A DNA stretch of 64,000 nucleotides from Diospyros lotus (taxonomy: Eukaryota; Streptophyta; Magnoliopsida; Ericales; Ebenaceae). Below the pieces are notes generated by a model. It saw nothing but the letters and a program-made list of their open reading frames with translations. It searched no databases and was not told the DNA's origin. The position numbers and the translations under genes were made by a program. Shown here piece after piece: positions 45,666 through 58,395 of the stretch. The stretch lies in NCBI RefSeq assembly GCF_014633365.1, contig NC_068350.1, positions 8,099,922 to 8,163,921 on the forward strand, in the 5' to 3' direction. Position 1 is the stretch's first letter. Each line of letters starts with the position of its first letter.

Positions 45666-47398
45666 CATTATTATCGAATATTGATAATGAATTTCTTCCC
45701 CATCACCAACCTTAATTGGGAGGGGGGTCTAACACAAAATGGAGAGAGAGAGAAATGTAAAATAAAAAAATTAAGAATATAATTGCAATAAAAATAAAAA
45801 AAAATAGTTTAGTGGTGCAATTAATTTAAATTTGTATAGTTCATGAGTATCTTTGAAACAAAAAAAAAAAAAAATTGAGTGTTTAAATAAAAAAAAGGGT
45901 GCAAACACGAGAGTTAAAATATATATTTAACCAATATCTTTCTCAAAAAAATCTCAAGGTGAGTTATTCCTGCCCACAAACTCTTATTTCCTGATTTTTT
46001 TCATACTGAATGAGAAATCAGTGTAAAAAATATATTTTGTTTAGCTTTTCATTTGGATCAATGATCATGTCTGGTCATACTATTTTACTCTAGCAAATTT
46101 ATTTTATTGAACTCTTCTTCATCATTACTTTAAAAAGAAGGAAAATAAAAGAACTCTTGCGTATGTGAATGGCAACATCGCTTGCTAGCTAATGTGAAAA
46201 CAAAGCTAGATACTCATTGTGTTCTTCTTCTTCTTCTTCTTCTTGATTGTGCATCTGCTGCAAAAATATGTCAATATATTTGAAATTTGGATCGTTGGAA
46301 ACAAGCTGAAAATGAAAGGGTCGACGGGATTGGGTGGAGGTAATTAAGATTGATTAGAGTCAAGAAACCAAGAAGGTCACAAATTATCCCGCAAGTTTCT
46401 TGGCTTCACAGTTCACATACAAATAGGAACCAAAGTTTAAACCAAGGCAATTGCATTAGTTAATGGCCCCTTCCATCCCTAAATTAAAAATTAAAATATT
46501 ATGACTAACTAATTTGTTGTGAAATATAAAATTCAAGAACTTTATAAGCAATGAATATTAAAGGCAACTCAAGATTGTTTTGTGTTTATTTGACAATTAT
46601 AATATTTTTTACTTTTTTGTATATATTTTTTATGTTTTTTTTTTGTTCCTTTTATCATTCCACCAAAAGAGTAAAAACAAAAAAAAAAACAAAGAAAGGC
46701 CAGTGTAGTTTAATACAATGACCCTAGCTATGAAAAGGGTAATGTGAAATGGTGGGATTTATCAAAAAGGAAACAAGATGTGAAGGCGGCTTTGACTGGA
46801 CTGACTATCAGACTCACTCTGAAATATTATTTTAACATTTTATTTTAATATTTATACACAATATATTAATTTAAAATAATTCTTAAAATATTAAAATTAA
46901 GTGCAACGTGTCTTTCCGATTGGTGGGACGGTAAAAGGTGAGCTATACCATCATTCGCCTCCTTATAGAAAAAAGAGTTTGTGTTTTGCTATTTCTACGC
47001 ATTGACTGACGCACAGATTGACGCACGGGTGAGCCAAATGACGGAAATACCCCTAGAACTGCCACTCAAATTACATGCTTCTTCCTCACTCCTCTCTCTC
47101 TCTTCTCTCCTCTCCCGCTCGTGCTCGTTACAGATTTGCCATTTCCATTTTCTGTTAATCAAATTCTGTTATTTGAGGATGTAAATTTAGTATTTGAAAA
47201 ATTAGATATAATTGATTAAATTTTACTATTTGAGTATGTAAATTTAGTATTTGAAAAATTAGATATAATCGATTAAATTTTACTATTTGAGTTATTTGAG
47301 TATGTAAATTTAGTACTTGAAAAAGATAAATTTTATGTAATGTAACTTCGATGAGAATCCATTATTCTATCTTCTAATCATGGAGAGTACAATCTATA
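45666..47398. other. Intergenic AT-rich DNA, no gene seen
   Basis: It contains a (TTC)7 microsatellite at 46222-46244 and several A or T runs. A direct repeat of about 58 bp lies at 47169-47330 (words 'atgtaaatttagtatttgaa' and 'ttgattaaattttactattt', 2.5 copies). A pyrimidine-rich stretch lies at 47085-47120. Frames are short and unconvincing. Confidence 0.5.
47169..47330. repeat. ~58-bp direct repeat, 2.5 copies
   Basis: Units begin at about 47169, 47227 and 47292. Each carries 'tttga.tatgtaaatttagta' followed by a run with 'gaaaaattagatataat' and 'gattaaattttac'. The third is truncated. It directly precedes the CACTA end at 47399. Confidence 0.75.
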
Positions 47399-47420
47399 CA
47401 CTACAAGAATTCCGGGATTT

Positions 47421-48167
47421 AGCGACGGAATATTTCCGTCGCTAAATCCAAAATTCCGTTGCAAAATATATTTAGTGACGGATTAGCGACGGAAACTGTC
47501 CGTCGCTAAAGTCTGCGTCGCTAAATTTTCTTTGCAACGGATCCGTCGCTATTTTAGCGACGTCTTAGCGATGGAAATATTTCCGTCGCTAACTGTATTT
47601 TTTTAAAAAAATTGCGACGGAATATTTCCGTCGCAATATTTTTAAAAAAAAAATTAAATTATTATTTTTTATTAGTGACGGAAAATTCCGTCGCTATTAT
47701 TTTTAAAAAAAATATTTAAAATATAGCGAAGGAATATTCCGTCGCTAATTAAAAAAAAAGAATTTTTTTATTTTTTTTAAATGCTACGACGGAAATTTCC
47801 GTCGCAATTTTTTTTAAAAAAAGAAATTCTTCTTTTTAGCGACGGACTATTCAGTCGCTATATTTTAGAATTTTTTTATGAAATTTATAATATTTTAAAT
47901 TTTTTATTGAATTAACTATATCGACGAAAATTTTCCGTCGCTATTAGTTTAGAATTTTTTTATTCAATTAATATAGCGACGGAAGTTTCCGTCGCTAATA
48001 TTTTTGAATTTTATTAAATTAATTATAGCGACGGAATTTTCCGTCGCTGAAGTAAATTAAAAAAATTAAAAAATATATTAAAAATTTATTGCGACGGAAT
48101 AATTCCGTCGCAATATATTAATTTTTTTTTTAAATTTTAGCGACACAATTTTTTTTCGTCGCTAAAA
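47421..48167. repeat. CACTA subterminal palindrome array
   Basis: About 14 copies of an inverted motif, AGCGACGGAA-(1 to 8 bases)-TTCCGTCGCT and variants, are spaced roughly every 50-60 bp and separated by A/T runs. Each copy is a near-perfect palindrome of about 20-26 bp. In CACTA elements such subterminal repeats bind the TNPA-type protein that brings the ends together; that role is family knowledge, not shown here. Degenerate copies such as 'agcgaaggaa' and 'gcgacacaa' lie inward. Confidence 0.93.
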
Positions 48168-48369
48168 GTTATACATTTTTTAATTTTATTTTAATTTAAT
48201 TATTTAATTTTAAAATTTATTTATAATTATTTATTAAACAAATTATATAAAAATTCCAAAATTTATATTTATAATATAAAAATTAATATTCAAACAAAAT
48301 ACTAATAATTGTCTATTACATGCTAATATAATTGTCTGTTACATACCAATCGTTACATAAAAATAACTG

Positions 48370-50039
48370 CAAAAACTAATCATCTAAATCATCATCAACA
48401 TTAGGTGAGTCAGGTTGATGAGTCGATTGTGGCTGAGAAGAAGAAGAAGAAGAAACAATACCACGAGTAGATGCAGTAAGTTGTTCAATCAAAAATCGCA
48501 TCTCAAACATCTGTCGTCGAAACATCGCTCAGCTCATAAGCCTGCGAATTAATCTGCTCCACCTGCGAATTTATCCGCTCTGCTTGTGAATTTATCTGCT
48601 TCGCCTGCGAATTTATCTGCTCTGACTGCACTTTTAATTTCTCTGTCATTTCTTGTATAACTGGGTTTTCATTAAGACCAGATGAGACAAAGGATGAGCT
48701 GCCAACGTCAGAAAATTTTGATTGGGATAAAGATCCCGTGCCGTAAATCCTCTTCTTCTTATTTTTCCCCCCAGCAGCCTGGATGAATATTTAATCGCAA
48801 TCTGGTTGCTGAGGCTCCTCAGACCCTTCATTTGGTTGAGTTGCTTGCTCTAGCAACTGTCCATACATTTCCTACAACAGTTTAATGAAGAAAATAAAAT
48901 AAATCAATTATGAATATTAAAACTGATGTTAATTATAAAAATGATATTACTTACAATTAAAAAATACTTACAGCGACACTCGAAGAACGTTTGTCGACAT
49001 ACACCATCTGTCCTTCCTCAAATTTTTTAGAATGAGTTCGTTCAAACAATTCAATCAGTTTAGGCTCTCTCCCAAACTCATGTGTCTAAAAAAAAAAATG
49101 ATATAAAATTAACCATGTTAATAAAAAAAATTAAATATTAACAAATTAAATAAATTAAATTTCTCACCATTCGTCTTTTATGCTCTGCTGAAGATATAGA
49201 ACCCCCAGTATGACGGGAAGGACCAGCCCCAAGACCACTTGTCTCACTCAAACGGTTCAGCGATGCTTGTGCAGACCGTTTCTTGAAAGCTTCATCTTGT
49301 TCTTATTTCTGCATCCAGCTATCCCAAACATCATCTGGTACAAAGATCGGTTTTCCATTGGCATGCCACTTACGAATGTTGTCGATATATCGTTTCGCTG
49401 CTTTTTGTGCCCACTCTCTTTTCACTAATGCATCAATTGCAGGATCCCACTGAAAAATTTTCTGTAAAACAAAAAAAAAAGATTAAATAATTTAAACATT
49501 TCTACATTAATAGTTGAAATATATATATTATTAATTTGAATTTAATACCGCAAATTCATCCCAATACATGCCCTTTATCTCCGAAGGCACTTCTTTCCAA
49601 ACATGACCTTCCTTATGAAGACGTTTCTTGAAGATTGTTGATATAATATGGGAGATATTTATTGTACGACAAAAAATGCTCTTGTATACAAATAATAATA
49701 ATTAGTATAAAAATTAATACATGTCATAATGTAAAAAAAAAAAATTAAAAAAAATTAAAATTACCCATCGCCATCTTGCTCTATAACATGTAATGGGTCG
49801 GATGTAAAATGACTAGCAGTAGAGTGAGATGATGGATGTACTGGTGACTCTGCAGGAAGGGTCGGTGAAGAAGCAACTGCAGGAGTAGCAACAAGAGATG
49901 CTAATGGGAGGGAGGCTGGTGAAATATCTCCCGAAATATGTGGTGCTGCAGTAGATGAGGTGGAAGCAGCAATAGACCCAGACGAGTTAGGTCTAAAACC
50001 ACTGCGTCCTGCACGATATCGTCCTCTAACACCTATCAT
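48370..50039 (-). pseudogene. CACTA second gene, TNPA-like (plant transposase Ptta/En/Spm), broken
   Basis: Minus-strand exons can be followed. Exon 1 runs from ATG at 50039 to about 49765 (MIGVRGRYRAGRSGF, then a Ser/Pro/Ala-rich stretch). The next runs about 49655-49557 (TINISHIISTIFKKRL, WKEVPSEIKGMYWDEFA). Another runs about 49462-49165 (FQWDPAIDALVKREW, KAAKRYIDNIRKWHANG), the core of the Ptta/En/Spm (Transposase_24) family. A fourth covers FGREPKLIELFERTH near 49080. The last, 48870 to about 48370, has a 24-bp tandem repeat (48538-48628) coding for repeated EQINSQA heptad-like units, probably a coiled coil. In-frame stops occur near 49302 and 48793. Such proteins bind the subterminal repeats. 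A Helitron now sits exactly at the start codon. Confidence 0.75.
48538..48628 (-). repeat. 24-bp coding tandem repeat (INSQA units)
   Basis: Units of 24 bases resembling 'tgcgaatttatctgctc' repeat about four times. On the minus strand they encode QINSQAK/E units, giving a helix with heptad-like spacing near the C terminus of the TNPA-like protein. Confidence 0.8.
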
Positions 50040-50972
50040 CTATATATATATATTATAACGAAAATGCCGTCAAAATTTTTTCCCGCCCATTTCCACTTTC
50101 TATTTCGATATTTTATTATATTTTATTTATTTCTTTCTTACCCAAAATAAAATTTTTATAAATCATTAATTAAATATAAGTTTGTAGAAAACGTGTAGTT
50201 CTTAAAACCTGTAGATGGTTTTTTTCATAATTAAATAGTATTTGGAGAATGTATAAACATGTTAGTATATAAAGAAGTAAGATCTAATCAATATTATTAA
50301 TTTTTAAATAATAACATAAAATTTTAATTAAAATAAATTACAAAAAAAATGAGATTTTTTTAAATCGACAAAAATCTTGAGATATCAGGTAATACCGTCA
50401 AATACCGACTACCAAGTAATTTTTTTAAAAAAATAAATTTAATTTTTTATTTTATTTCCTATAATTTACCTCTCATTCTCTCTCAATAAAGCCACTATTC
50501 AAAACTCTAAAACCCTTAATTAATTTCAGAACCATGCAAAAAAAAATACAAATCTTATATATGTTTAAGTTATTACTTAATTTTGAAAAATAATTAGTTT
50601 GTAGGTTATGTTAAATTAGTTATTTAGGTAAAATTGAATTATTTTAAATAAATTATTTAAGTTATTTTGAGAAAATTAATATTTGTATAGGCTATTTATA
50701 TTTATCATATGTTGTCATGTTTTTTTTGAAAATTTTATTATATTTTATATTTTAATTATTTATGTTACTAATTTATTATATGTTGTCATATTATTTATTA
50801 TTTTGTATAAACTATTTATATTTATCATATGTTAAATTAGTTATTAATTTGTGAAAAATGTGTAGTTCTTAAAATTTGTAGACTGTAGATAGAATTTATG
50901 ATTGTGAGGTTACTAATTTTAAACAAATTCAATATATATGAACTTTCGTGCATCGCACGGGAGGTGAACTAG
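50039..50972 (+). mobile_element. Non-autonomous Helitron (934 bp)
   Basis: The 3' end has the Helitron hallmark: hairpin CGTGC-ATC-GCACG (50948-50960), nine bases, then CTAG with T following (50969-50973). The 5' end is TC preceded by A (50038/50039), starting TCTATATATATATATATTA, a usual Helitron start, and fits insertion between A and T without target duplication. The interior is AT-rich and lacks a Rep/helicase gene. It lies in the CACTA element, splitting the sequence just at the start codon of the TNPA-like gene. Confidence 0.8.
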
Positions 50973-51053
50973 TACCTATAATGAAATAAATCAATTAACA
51001 AAATCAATATCATTAATAATTAAACATAAGTATTTAAATCATAAAATTCACCT

Positions 51054-52528
51054 TTAATCACTATCATATAAGTCTACATCTGTGTCATTAGATTCTAAGG
51101 CGTCATCAGAATCTAATTGAAGAACTTGTTCATCCTCTGATTCAGAGTCATATTCAGAGTCTGATCGCAAGACTTGCTCATCATACGATTCAGACTTATC
51201 TTCAGAATCAGATCTTAAAATTTGCTCATCATTTAAATCAGTGTGGTCACCATCATTCACTGTCTTAAGGATTTGGGCATCATCAACTGCGATATCGTGT
51301 AGTTCCACGTCATCCTCTTGGTAAGGCAACGCTTCACGTGGAAGGGTCGCCTCTTGATTATTAAAAGATTGCGGAATCTCTACTATGAACCTTGGTTTGA
51401 CTTTTGTTACAACCAACCAATCGCTTGAGAAGCTAATACAAATTGCTCGTTTGTATTCCATTTCTTCTTTTCATTGACCTCGACGATCTTATATGCATGA
51501 TGAATCTTCACCCCTCGTTCAAAGTTGGAATAAACCAATCACCCTTGAACAATACGACTTTCTTGAATGACGATACTGAAGGATACTCAAGCTCGATAAT
51601 CTCTGTTATCCGACCATAATAGTCCTTCTCGGGATCATCGTAGTTGGATCCTTTAACGCACATGCCACTATTCATAGTGCCTTTATTCGAACCATGGCTA
51701 ATCGTGTGAAATCTAAATCCATTAACAAAGCAGCCAGGGTACGTTGTAACAGTGTTAAAAGGTCCTTTTGCGAGATCCCTTATGTATGAATTTGTCACAT
51801 TGTTCGTAGGATCGCGAACCTATTAAATAAGACAGATATATAAGAAATAATTATATAAAAAATTGAGTGAAATTAATATTTTAATTAATCAACTCACATA
51901 ATTATGGAACCAAGAAGGGAATTCCTTATTTGTTAATTGTTCAATGATGTGGTCGCCAATGCCGAGATTACGTTGCCTTAGCTCAGCATCATAAATTCTT
52001 GAAAAATTAAAAAGAAAAATGAAAATAACTACATTAGACTATTCGATTTAAATATAATTTAGAAATTAACAACAATTAATTAGCAAAATCTTACTGCAGA
52101 TACGGTTCAACTTCTGGACAATTCATCAAAATATATCTGTGTGCAACATCATATTCTTCACCGAATAACATTCGTGACTTTTTACATCCAAATGGTCGAC
52201 AAGAATGCTTGAAAATTGATAACTTCCCCTCCTGGTCATCCCCTTCATTTACGACACCAACATCGTTGCGCGACACTCGTGTATGCCTTGTAACAACATG
52301 GTCCTCAAAGTAATGAGAACACAACAATGACGCTTCTTCCACAACGTATGAATTAGAAATAGAGCCTTCCACTCGAGCTTTATTTCTAACTGTTTTCTTC
52401 AACTTTCCAAGGTATCTATATAAAATGTATATAGTAATTAGATAAGTGAACTACAAAATAAATATGTTTCTTATAAAATAGGAAAAAAAAATTATCAATC
52501 TAATAAATAGTACATTTCAAACGGATAC
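51054..52528 (-). pseudogene. CACTA TNP2 transposase, 3' part (downstream of copia insertion)
   Basis: Continuing the minus-strand transposase after the copia insertion, the exon end PFE (52523-52514) meets a GT donor at 52513-52512. An AG acceptor at 52417-52416 starts the next exon (YLGKLKK, then RNKARVEGSISNSYVVEEAS; 52415 to about 52092). An exon at about 51998-51900 reads YDAELRQRNLGIGDH. The final exon, about 51820-51054, has a DUF4216-like domain (GKDYYG-type motif as PEKDYYGRITEIIELEY, then VVLFKGDWF). It closes with an acidic Asp/Ser/Glu-rich tail. Two compensating frame breaks near 51506 and 51420 interrupt FVLASQA. It belongs to one gene with 61587-63812. Exon borders are inferred from splice consensus. 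Confidence 0.82.
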
Positions 52529-54037
52529 TGTTAGAAAACATTGATCTGATCATACGCAGCGGAAAATAAAATCTGATTTTATTGGTATCACGTTTTTCAA
52601 ATCTTACGGTTAAATCGAAGACATAAAACGAAAAGTTACCTCGAAGCGAAATCTGATTTCGTTGCCGATAACCCGCCTGATATCTCCCACGCGTGAGATG
52701 CCGAGTCGGTCCACCCGAAATCGTCAAGACTTCAATAGACTTGAGAGAAAAAAGGGACTCGGAAATTTTCTCTAAAATTTCCGTTTTGATTCAACTAATT
52801 GATTGATTAGATTTTGGGTTTAATGTTATATTTATAAACAAGAAACCCTAAAACCCTAAATGCTATTGGGCCGGGCTTTAGGTGCTAGCAAAAAGCCCAA
52901 ACCAAATTAATAATTAAATAAATAATCATATTACTTATTTAATTATTCTTATTTCTTAAATAATTGCATTTATAATTTAGTAATTCCATAATTACTAAAT
53001 TTGCCCCCTTTTTCTTTTAAAAACGATTTCTATTGGGTGGGACTTTCTGGGTTCACAATTAAACTGGCAACGAGAATTAATCAATTATTAATTCTCGTAA
53101 ATCACGAGTGACATCTAGCAATATGTCATGATTACCCAATTTAATGTGAAGCGGGAATGTGAACCTTACATTACGGTGTCCTGCAATACAGTCCCTCTAT
53201 CATACTATATCCCGACGAGATATGAGATCACGGTCAGTAGGTCAAATCTCTCGATCTCGTCGTATGACCAAATCCAATAATCACACTTGACTAATATGAC
53301 ACAACCTCTACGGAATCCAAATTCCGCCGTCATATTACCTCGGCCAAGGATTTATCGTCAAGTGACCACTGGATCGCATAGGATATCTTCCTCGTATATC
53401 TCGAGATGATAGATTCCATGTCTGATGCACACATACCTCGTGTGTCACTGAACTAGGCACATAGATACGTACGGTTATCCCTGATTAGGACAACCATATA
53501 ATATCGCTGATATCCTAATCCACTAACACACAGATATCCATGTCATCTCAGGTCTAAGGACTAATGCAAATCCGTAGTTAATATTAAATCATTGACCCGT
53601 GAGATAAAACCCATGTGATTCAATATTAATAGTCCCGTTCAGTGAACTCGTTCCTATAACGAGCACCCACTCGTCTTTCTTCTGTATTTTATACAGAGTG
53701 GTACGAGACCCACCAATCTTGTCTTTCGGCATCTTATACCGAACAAGGAGGAAGACGATGTGCCAGCCTTTGCGAGTTACTAATTATCCAAGTTAGAAAC
53801 TCTATGGCCAGGAACATATTTATAGTATAACGTATTGTGGATTAACCGTCTCGATTATTCTTAACAATTAAGAATGGTATCCACTCCTTATTATACTAAA
53901 GGATATTTGTATGTTCAATTTAAATCATATTGCAATTTCAATCAAACATAAAACTTGCCATTAAATAAGGTTTAAAGAATTACAAGATCAAGCCCTATTG
54001 TGTCACTAGAACTGGTCTTAAGGGCTTATATCTAACA
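52529..54037 (-). repeat. 3' LTR of intact copia
   Basis: 1509 bp. The minus strand starts TGTTAGATATAAGCCC and ends TTTTCTAACA. A TATA box (TATAAATA on the minus strand) lies at 52828-52835, leaving about 300 bp to the LTR end. It matched the 5' LTR by eye in all compared lines. Confidence 0.97.
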
Positions 54038-54050
54038 ATCTCCCACTAGC
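54038..54050 (-). promoter_or_regulatory. Copia polypurine tract
   Basis: The minus-strand run 'agtgggagat' directly abuts the 3' LTR and follows the polyprotein stop codon, as expected of the plus-strand priming site. Confidence 0.85.
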
Positions 54051-54051
54051 C

Positions 54052-57000
54052 CTAAGACCATTCTGAATGGTATCTCATACCCCATCTATCTAGATGAGAA
54101 TCTAGTTGCTTCTGGTTCATGGCCTTGGTCAGCGGATCTGCTGCATTCTCTGATGTATCTACTCTCTGCACATTGACATCTCCTCTCCCAACAATCTCTC
54201 GAATGAGATGAAAGCGTCTCTCAATGTGTTTGGACTTTTGGTGAGACCTTGGTTCCTTGGCTTGCGCTATGGCCCCATTGTTGTCGCAAAACAAGGGCAC
54301 GGCAAACTCTATTGAGGGAACCACTCCAAGTTCTGTCACAAACTTCTTGATCCAGACAGCTTCCTTCGCAGCATCGGATGCCGCGATATACTCGGCTTCT
54401 GTAGTAGAATCGGCGGTAGTATCTTGTTTGGAACTTTTCCAACTAAATACTCCACCATTGCAAGTAAACACATAGCCTGAGATAGACTTTCTATCATCAA
54501 TATCTGATTGGAAATCAGAATCTGTATAACCTTCCACTTTAAGTTCTCCCGTTCCATATGTGAGAATCAAATCCTTAGTTCTTCTCAAGTACTTAAGGAT
54601 GTTCTTAACAGCAATCCAGTGTTGCTCACCTGGATTAGATTGATATCTGCTTGTAACACTTACAGCATGAGCGATATCAGGCCTAGTACATAACATTGCA
54701 TACATTAGGCTTCCTATTGCCGAAGCATAAGGAATCCTAGACATGCGATCTCTCTCTTCTTGTGTTTTGGGACACATATCTCGAGAGAGGTGGATTCCAT
54801 GTCTGAAGGGCAACAGGCCTCTCTTGGAATCCTCCATGTTGAACCTCTTCAACACTCTTTCTATGTACTTGGTTTGGGAGAGCCCTATCAATCTCTTGGT
54901 TCTATCCCTATAGATCCGAATGCCGAGAATGTAGGCAGCTTCTCCCAAATCTTTCATGGAGAACGTACTTGACAACCATGCTTTTATTTTTGATAGCAAT
55001 CCTACATCATTCCCAATGAGTAGGATGTCATCAACATATAAGACCAAAAACGCAATCGCGCTCCCACTAACCTTTTTGTATACACAGGGCTCGTCAATGT
55101 TTTGAATGAACCCAAACAATTTGACTTCATTATCAAAACGAATGTTCCAACTCCTGGATGCTTGCTTAAGACCATAAATGGATCTCTTAAGCTTGCATAC
55201 CTTTCCTGTTTGATCCTTGGGTGTGAAGCCTTCAGGTTGTTCCATATAGATATCTTGATCTATATAACCATTTAGAAAAGCTGTCTTCACATCCATTTGC
55301 CAAATCTCATAATCATAATGAGCGGCAATGGCTAGTAGAATCCTAATGGATTTAAGCATGACAACTGGAGAAAAGGTTTCCTCATAGTCAACACCTTGCC
55401 TTTGACGATAACCTTTTGCCACTAGTCTTGCTTTGTAGGTCTCTACCTTTCCATCCAAACCTATCTTCTTCTTGAAGACCCATTTACATCCAATAGGTAC
55501 TATACCTCTTGGTGGATCTACAAGAGTCCAGACCTGGTTCGAATACATGGAATCCATTTCAGATTTCATAGCCTCTAGCCATCTTTGTGAGTCGATGTCT
55601 GACATCGCCTCTCGGTAAGTGGTAGGGTCATCTGAGTGATCATGGTCTCCTACTAAGAACAACTCTTGTTCACTTAGGAAACCATATCTCTCAGGTGGCC
55701 GAGGTATCCTCTCACTCCTCCTATTGGGAGGTGTAAGACTCAGCCTTGTCTCTTCACTTGGTAATTGGTCATCTTGTGGGATAGATTCAGGTTCGGCGAA
55801 CTCTTCACCAAGTTCTATCTTCCTTTTTGTTCCACCTTCTTGAATAAACTCTTTTTCAAGAAAAATTGCGTTTCTGCTAACAACTACTTGTTGCAACTCA
55901 GGAATATAGAATTCATATCCTAAGGTATCCTTAGGATAACCTATGAAACTACCCTTTAAAGATCGAGTTTCAAGTTTTTCTGATTTAAGCTTTTTCACAA
56001 AAGCTGTACATCCCCAAATCTTAACATGTTTAAGACTTGGTTTCCTATCAAACCATATCTCATGTGGTGTTGTAGGAACTGACTTGGAAGGTACTCTATT
56101 TAGAAGGTATATTGCAGTAAGAAGGGCATGACCCCATAGGAACAATGGTAAGTCAGAATAACTTAACATGCTTCGGACCATATCTAATAGAGTCCGATTC
56201 CTCCTTTCTGAAACCCCGTTCAGTTGAGGTGTTCCTGGTGGAGTGCGTTGTGAAATAATACCCGAGACTTTAAGAAAATCTTCAAACTCGTGACTCAGAT
56301 ATTCGCCTCCACGATCTGATCGTAAGGCTTTTATCTTTTTACCAGTTTGATTTTCTACTTCAGCTTTAAAATCTTTAAACATTTCAAAAGATTCAGATTT
56401 ATGTCTCATAAGATAAACATATCCATATCTAGACATATCATCTGTAAAAGTTATGAAATATTGATAACCCCCTCGGGCCATTACATTAATTGGCCCACAT
56501 ACATCAGAATGTATGAGTCCCAACAATTCTGTAACTCTAACCCCTTGTCCAACAAAGGGTGATTTGGTCATTTTGCCTAGGATACAAGATTCACATGTTG
56601 GATAAGGTTCAGAACCCAATGGGCCAAGAAGCCCATCTTTCTCCAACCTAGTGATTCTATCATCCCCTATATGACCTAATCGATGATGCCACAGAATTTT
56701 GGGATTTGGGTTATCCCTTTGTCTCTTGTTATTATTCAATACACGCAGATTTTTATCATTATCAACAGTTACATTCAAAATGTATAGACCATTGACAAAA
56801 TTACCAGAAGCAATCAATTTATTTCCAAAATAAATCTCACAAACATTATTTTTAAAAGAAAATTCATAATTCTCTTTCACTAAAGCAGGAATAGAAATAA
56901 TGTTCTTAAAAGCTCCAGGTACACATAAACAATTGTTTAAAACTAAACTATGTCCATGCAATAAAGATAAAGTAACAGTGCCAATAGCCGTGGCTGCAAC

Positions 57001-57996
57001 TCTTGCCCCGTTTGCCACCTTCAGCACGATCTCATCATCTGCAAGCCTTCTACTTTGCTCCAGATCCTGTACAGAAGCACAAACATGAGTTGTCGCTCCA
57101 GAATCTAGAATCCATAAAGTAGAACAATGAGCAATGGAAAAATACTCGTGAACTATCATCATACCTTCCGCTTCCTTCTTCAAGGAACTGAGGTAGTCTT
57201 TGCAGTTCCTCTTCCAGTGCCCGTCCTTGCCACAGTGGAAACATTTTCCTTTGGCAACAGCTTTTCCCTTCTTCTTACTTATTGTCTTGGCCCCCTGTGG
57301 TACTTGTGTGGCCTTTTTCTTGCCTTTCCCCTTCCTAGTCTTACTGGAAGAGGTAACAGCCATCACAGTACCCGTTTTCATGTTGTTTTGTGCCGTAATA
57401 AGCATGTTCATCAACTCAGCCGGAGTACACTCTATTTTATTCATATAGAAATTCGATATGAAATTTCCATACGAATCTGGCAAAGACTGAAGGATCAAAT
57501 CAATTTGGAGGTGAGGATTCAACTCATCCCCCAAACCCTTCAACTTCTCTAACAGGGAGATCATTTTGAGAACGTGTTCTCCCACTGATCCTCCCAGAGA
57601 CATCTTTGCCCTAAATAGTGCCTTAGATATCTCATATCTTGCACTCCGACTTTGTTCACCATACAACTCTTGTAGGCGTGTGATGATAGAGTACGCGTCA
57701 GGCATATTCGCATGTTGACGCTGTAATTCACTACTCATTGAAACAAGCATATAACTCCTAGCGGTGAGATCATCATCTCGCCACTTGGTAAGAGTATCTT
57801 GCTCCTCTTGAGTAATGTTTTGAGGAACACTTTCCCCTCCATCATCATTAGCAGGCACGGGTACAGGAGCATCCAATACATAAGTAATTTTTTCCAAGTT
57901 CAAAATCAGTTTCAAGTTTAAGAGCCAATCATTGAAATTTGGTCCAGTTAATTGGTGCTTGTCAAGATTTCTTGTAAGTGGGTGCAATGAAGCCAT
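54052..57996 (-). CDS. Ty1/copia gag-pol polyprotein, 1314 aa, intact
   Basis: One uninterrupted frame from ATG at 57996 encodes every protein needed for copia transposition. In order: gag capsid-like domain (about residues 1-240, with [15 protein letters not shown]); zinc knuckle [14 protein letters not shown] (about 250-263); aspartic protease site [12 protein letters not shown] (about 296); gag-pre-integrase ([14 protein letters not shown], about 430). The integrase zinc ligands C-x2-C lie in [11 protein letters not shown] and the core is D-x-D-x35-E type ([26 protein letters not shown]). Then reverse transcriptase (KWVFKKKIG, about 832; catalytic YVDD in [11 protein letters not shown], about 988) and RNase H ([27 protein letters not shown], about 1155). 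Protease, integrase and polymerase residues all look intact, unlike the older copies at 5215 and 13040. The stop lies 14 bases from the LTR. The organisation (integrase before reverse transcriptase) defines copia. Confidence 0.97.
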   Translation of the reverse strand: MASLHPLTRNLDKHQLTGPNFNDWLLNLKLILNLEKITYVLDAPVPVPANDDGGESVPQNITQEEQDTLTKWRDDDLTARSYMLVSMSSELQRQHANMPDAYSIITRLQELYGEQSRSARYEISKALFRAKMSLGGSVGEHVLKMISLLEKLKGLGDELNPHLQIDLILQSLPDSYGNFISNFYMNKIECTPAELMNMLITAQNNMKTGTVMAVTSSSKTRKGKGKKKATQVPQGAKTISKKKGKAVAKGKCFHCGKDGHWKRNCKDYLSSLKKEAEGMMIVHEYFSIAHCSTLWILDSGATTHVCASVQDLEQSRRLADDEIVLKVANGARVAATAIGTVTLSLLHGHSLVLNNCLCVPGAFKNIISIPALVKENYEFSFKNNVCEIYFGNKLIASGNFVNGLYILNVTVDNDKNLRVLNNNKRQRDNPNPKILWHHRLGHIGDDRITRLEKDGLLGPLGSEPYPTCESCILGKMTKSPFVGQGVRVTELLGLIHSDVCGPINVMARGGYQYFITFTDDMSRYGYVYLMRHKSESFEMFKDFKAEVENQTGKKIKALRSDRGGEYLSHEFEDFLKVSGIISQRTPPGTPQLNGVSERRNRTLLDMVRSMLSYSDLPLFLWGHALLTAIYLLNRVPSKSVPTTPHEIWFDRKPSLKHVKIWGCTAFVKKLKSEKLETRSLKGSFIGYPKDTLGYEFYIPELQQVVVSRNAIFLEKEFIQEGGTKRKIELGEEFAEPESIPQDDQLPSEETRLSLTPPNRRSERIPRPPERYGFLSEQELFLVGDHDHSDDPTTYREAMSDIDSQRWLEAMKSEMDSMYSNQVWTLVDPPRGIVPIGCKWVFKKKIGLDGKVETYKARLVAKGYRQRQGVDYEETFSPVVMLKSIRILLAIAAHYDYEIWQMDVKTAFLNGYIDQDIYMEQPEGFTPKDQTGKVCKLKRSIYGLKQASRSWNIRFDNEVKLFGFIQNIDEPCVYKKVSGSAIAFLVLYVDDILLIGNDVGLLSKIKAWLSSTFSMKDLGEAAYILGIRIYRDRTKRLIGLSQTKYIERVLKRFNMEDSKRGLLPFRHGIHLSRDMCPKTQEERDRMSRIPYASAIGSLMYAMLCTRPDIAHAVSVTSRYQSNPGEQHWIAVKNILKYLRRTKDLILTYGTGELKVEGYTDSDFQSDIDDRKSISGYVFTCNGGVFSWKSSKQDTTADSTTEAEYIAASDAAKEAVWIKKFVTELGVVPSIEFAVPLFCDNNGAIAQAKEPRSHQKSKHIERRFHLIREIVGRGDVNVQRVDTSENAADPLTKAMNQKQLDSHLDRWGMRYHSEWS

Positions 57997-58185
57997 TTGA
58001 TGTATCTGCAGAAAATAAATAGATTATTAGATATCTTGTTTTCCTTAACTATTTGACTTTGGTCTTTAAATCAAACAGTGCCTCCCACTAAGTTTATCAG
58101 ATTCCTTACTCCCAATGAAGGAAAATGTGAATTCACGTTGGTATGAATTCCAGTGGGTATTTGGATTCTTATTAAACTTATTATT

Positions 58186-58395
58186 CCTCACATAATAGAT
58201 TCTTGGAATAATAAATTCAATAAGTGGACAACTCTTGTCCAGTACATCTCATGTACGGCCCAAATATTATTTTGGCTCCCAGTCCAATGTACCTCACATA
58301 ATAGTTTCTTGGCAATTGAACATGGTTAAATTATACCATCACGCTGACAAGTCTGCACAGTTGAATATCGATCCCCTCACATAATAGGTTCTTGG
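58186..58395. repeat. Three dispersed 21-bp repeats in the leader
   Basis: 'cctcacataatag.ttcttg' occurs at 58186-58206, 58292-58312 and 58375-58395, differing at one base each time. They lie in the transcribed leader of the young copia. Confidence 0.9.

Noticed and set aside
46981..47184. 67-aa plus-strand frame near the CACTA end
   Set aside because: Low-complexity Ser/Leu stretch from a CT-rich run, no homology recognised, no gene structure visible.
54221..57552. Other-frame open stretches over the copia polyprotein
   Set aside because: They are shadows of the 1314-aa frame in other frames and strands.
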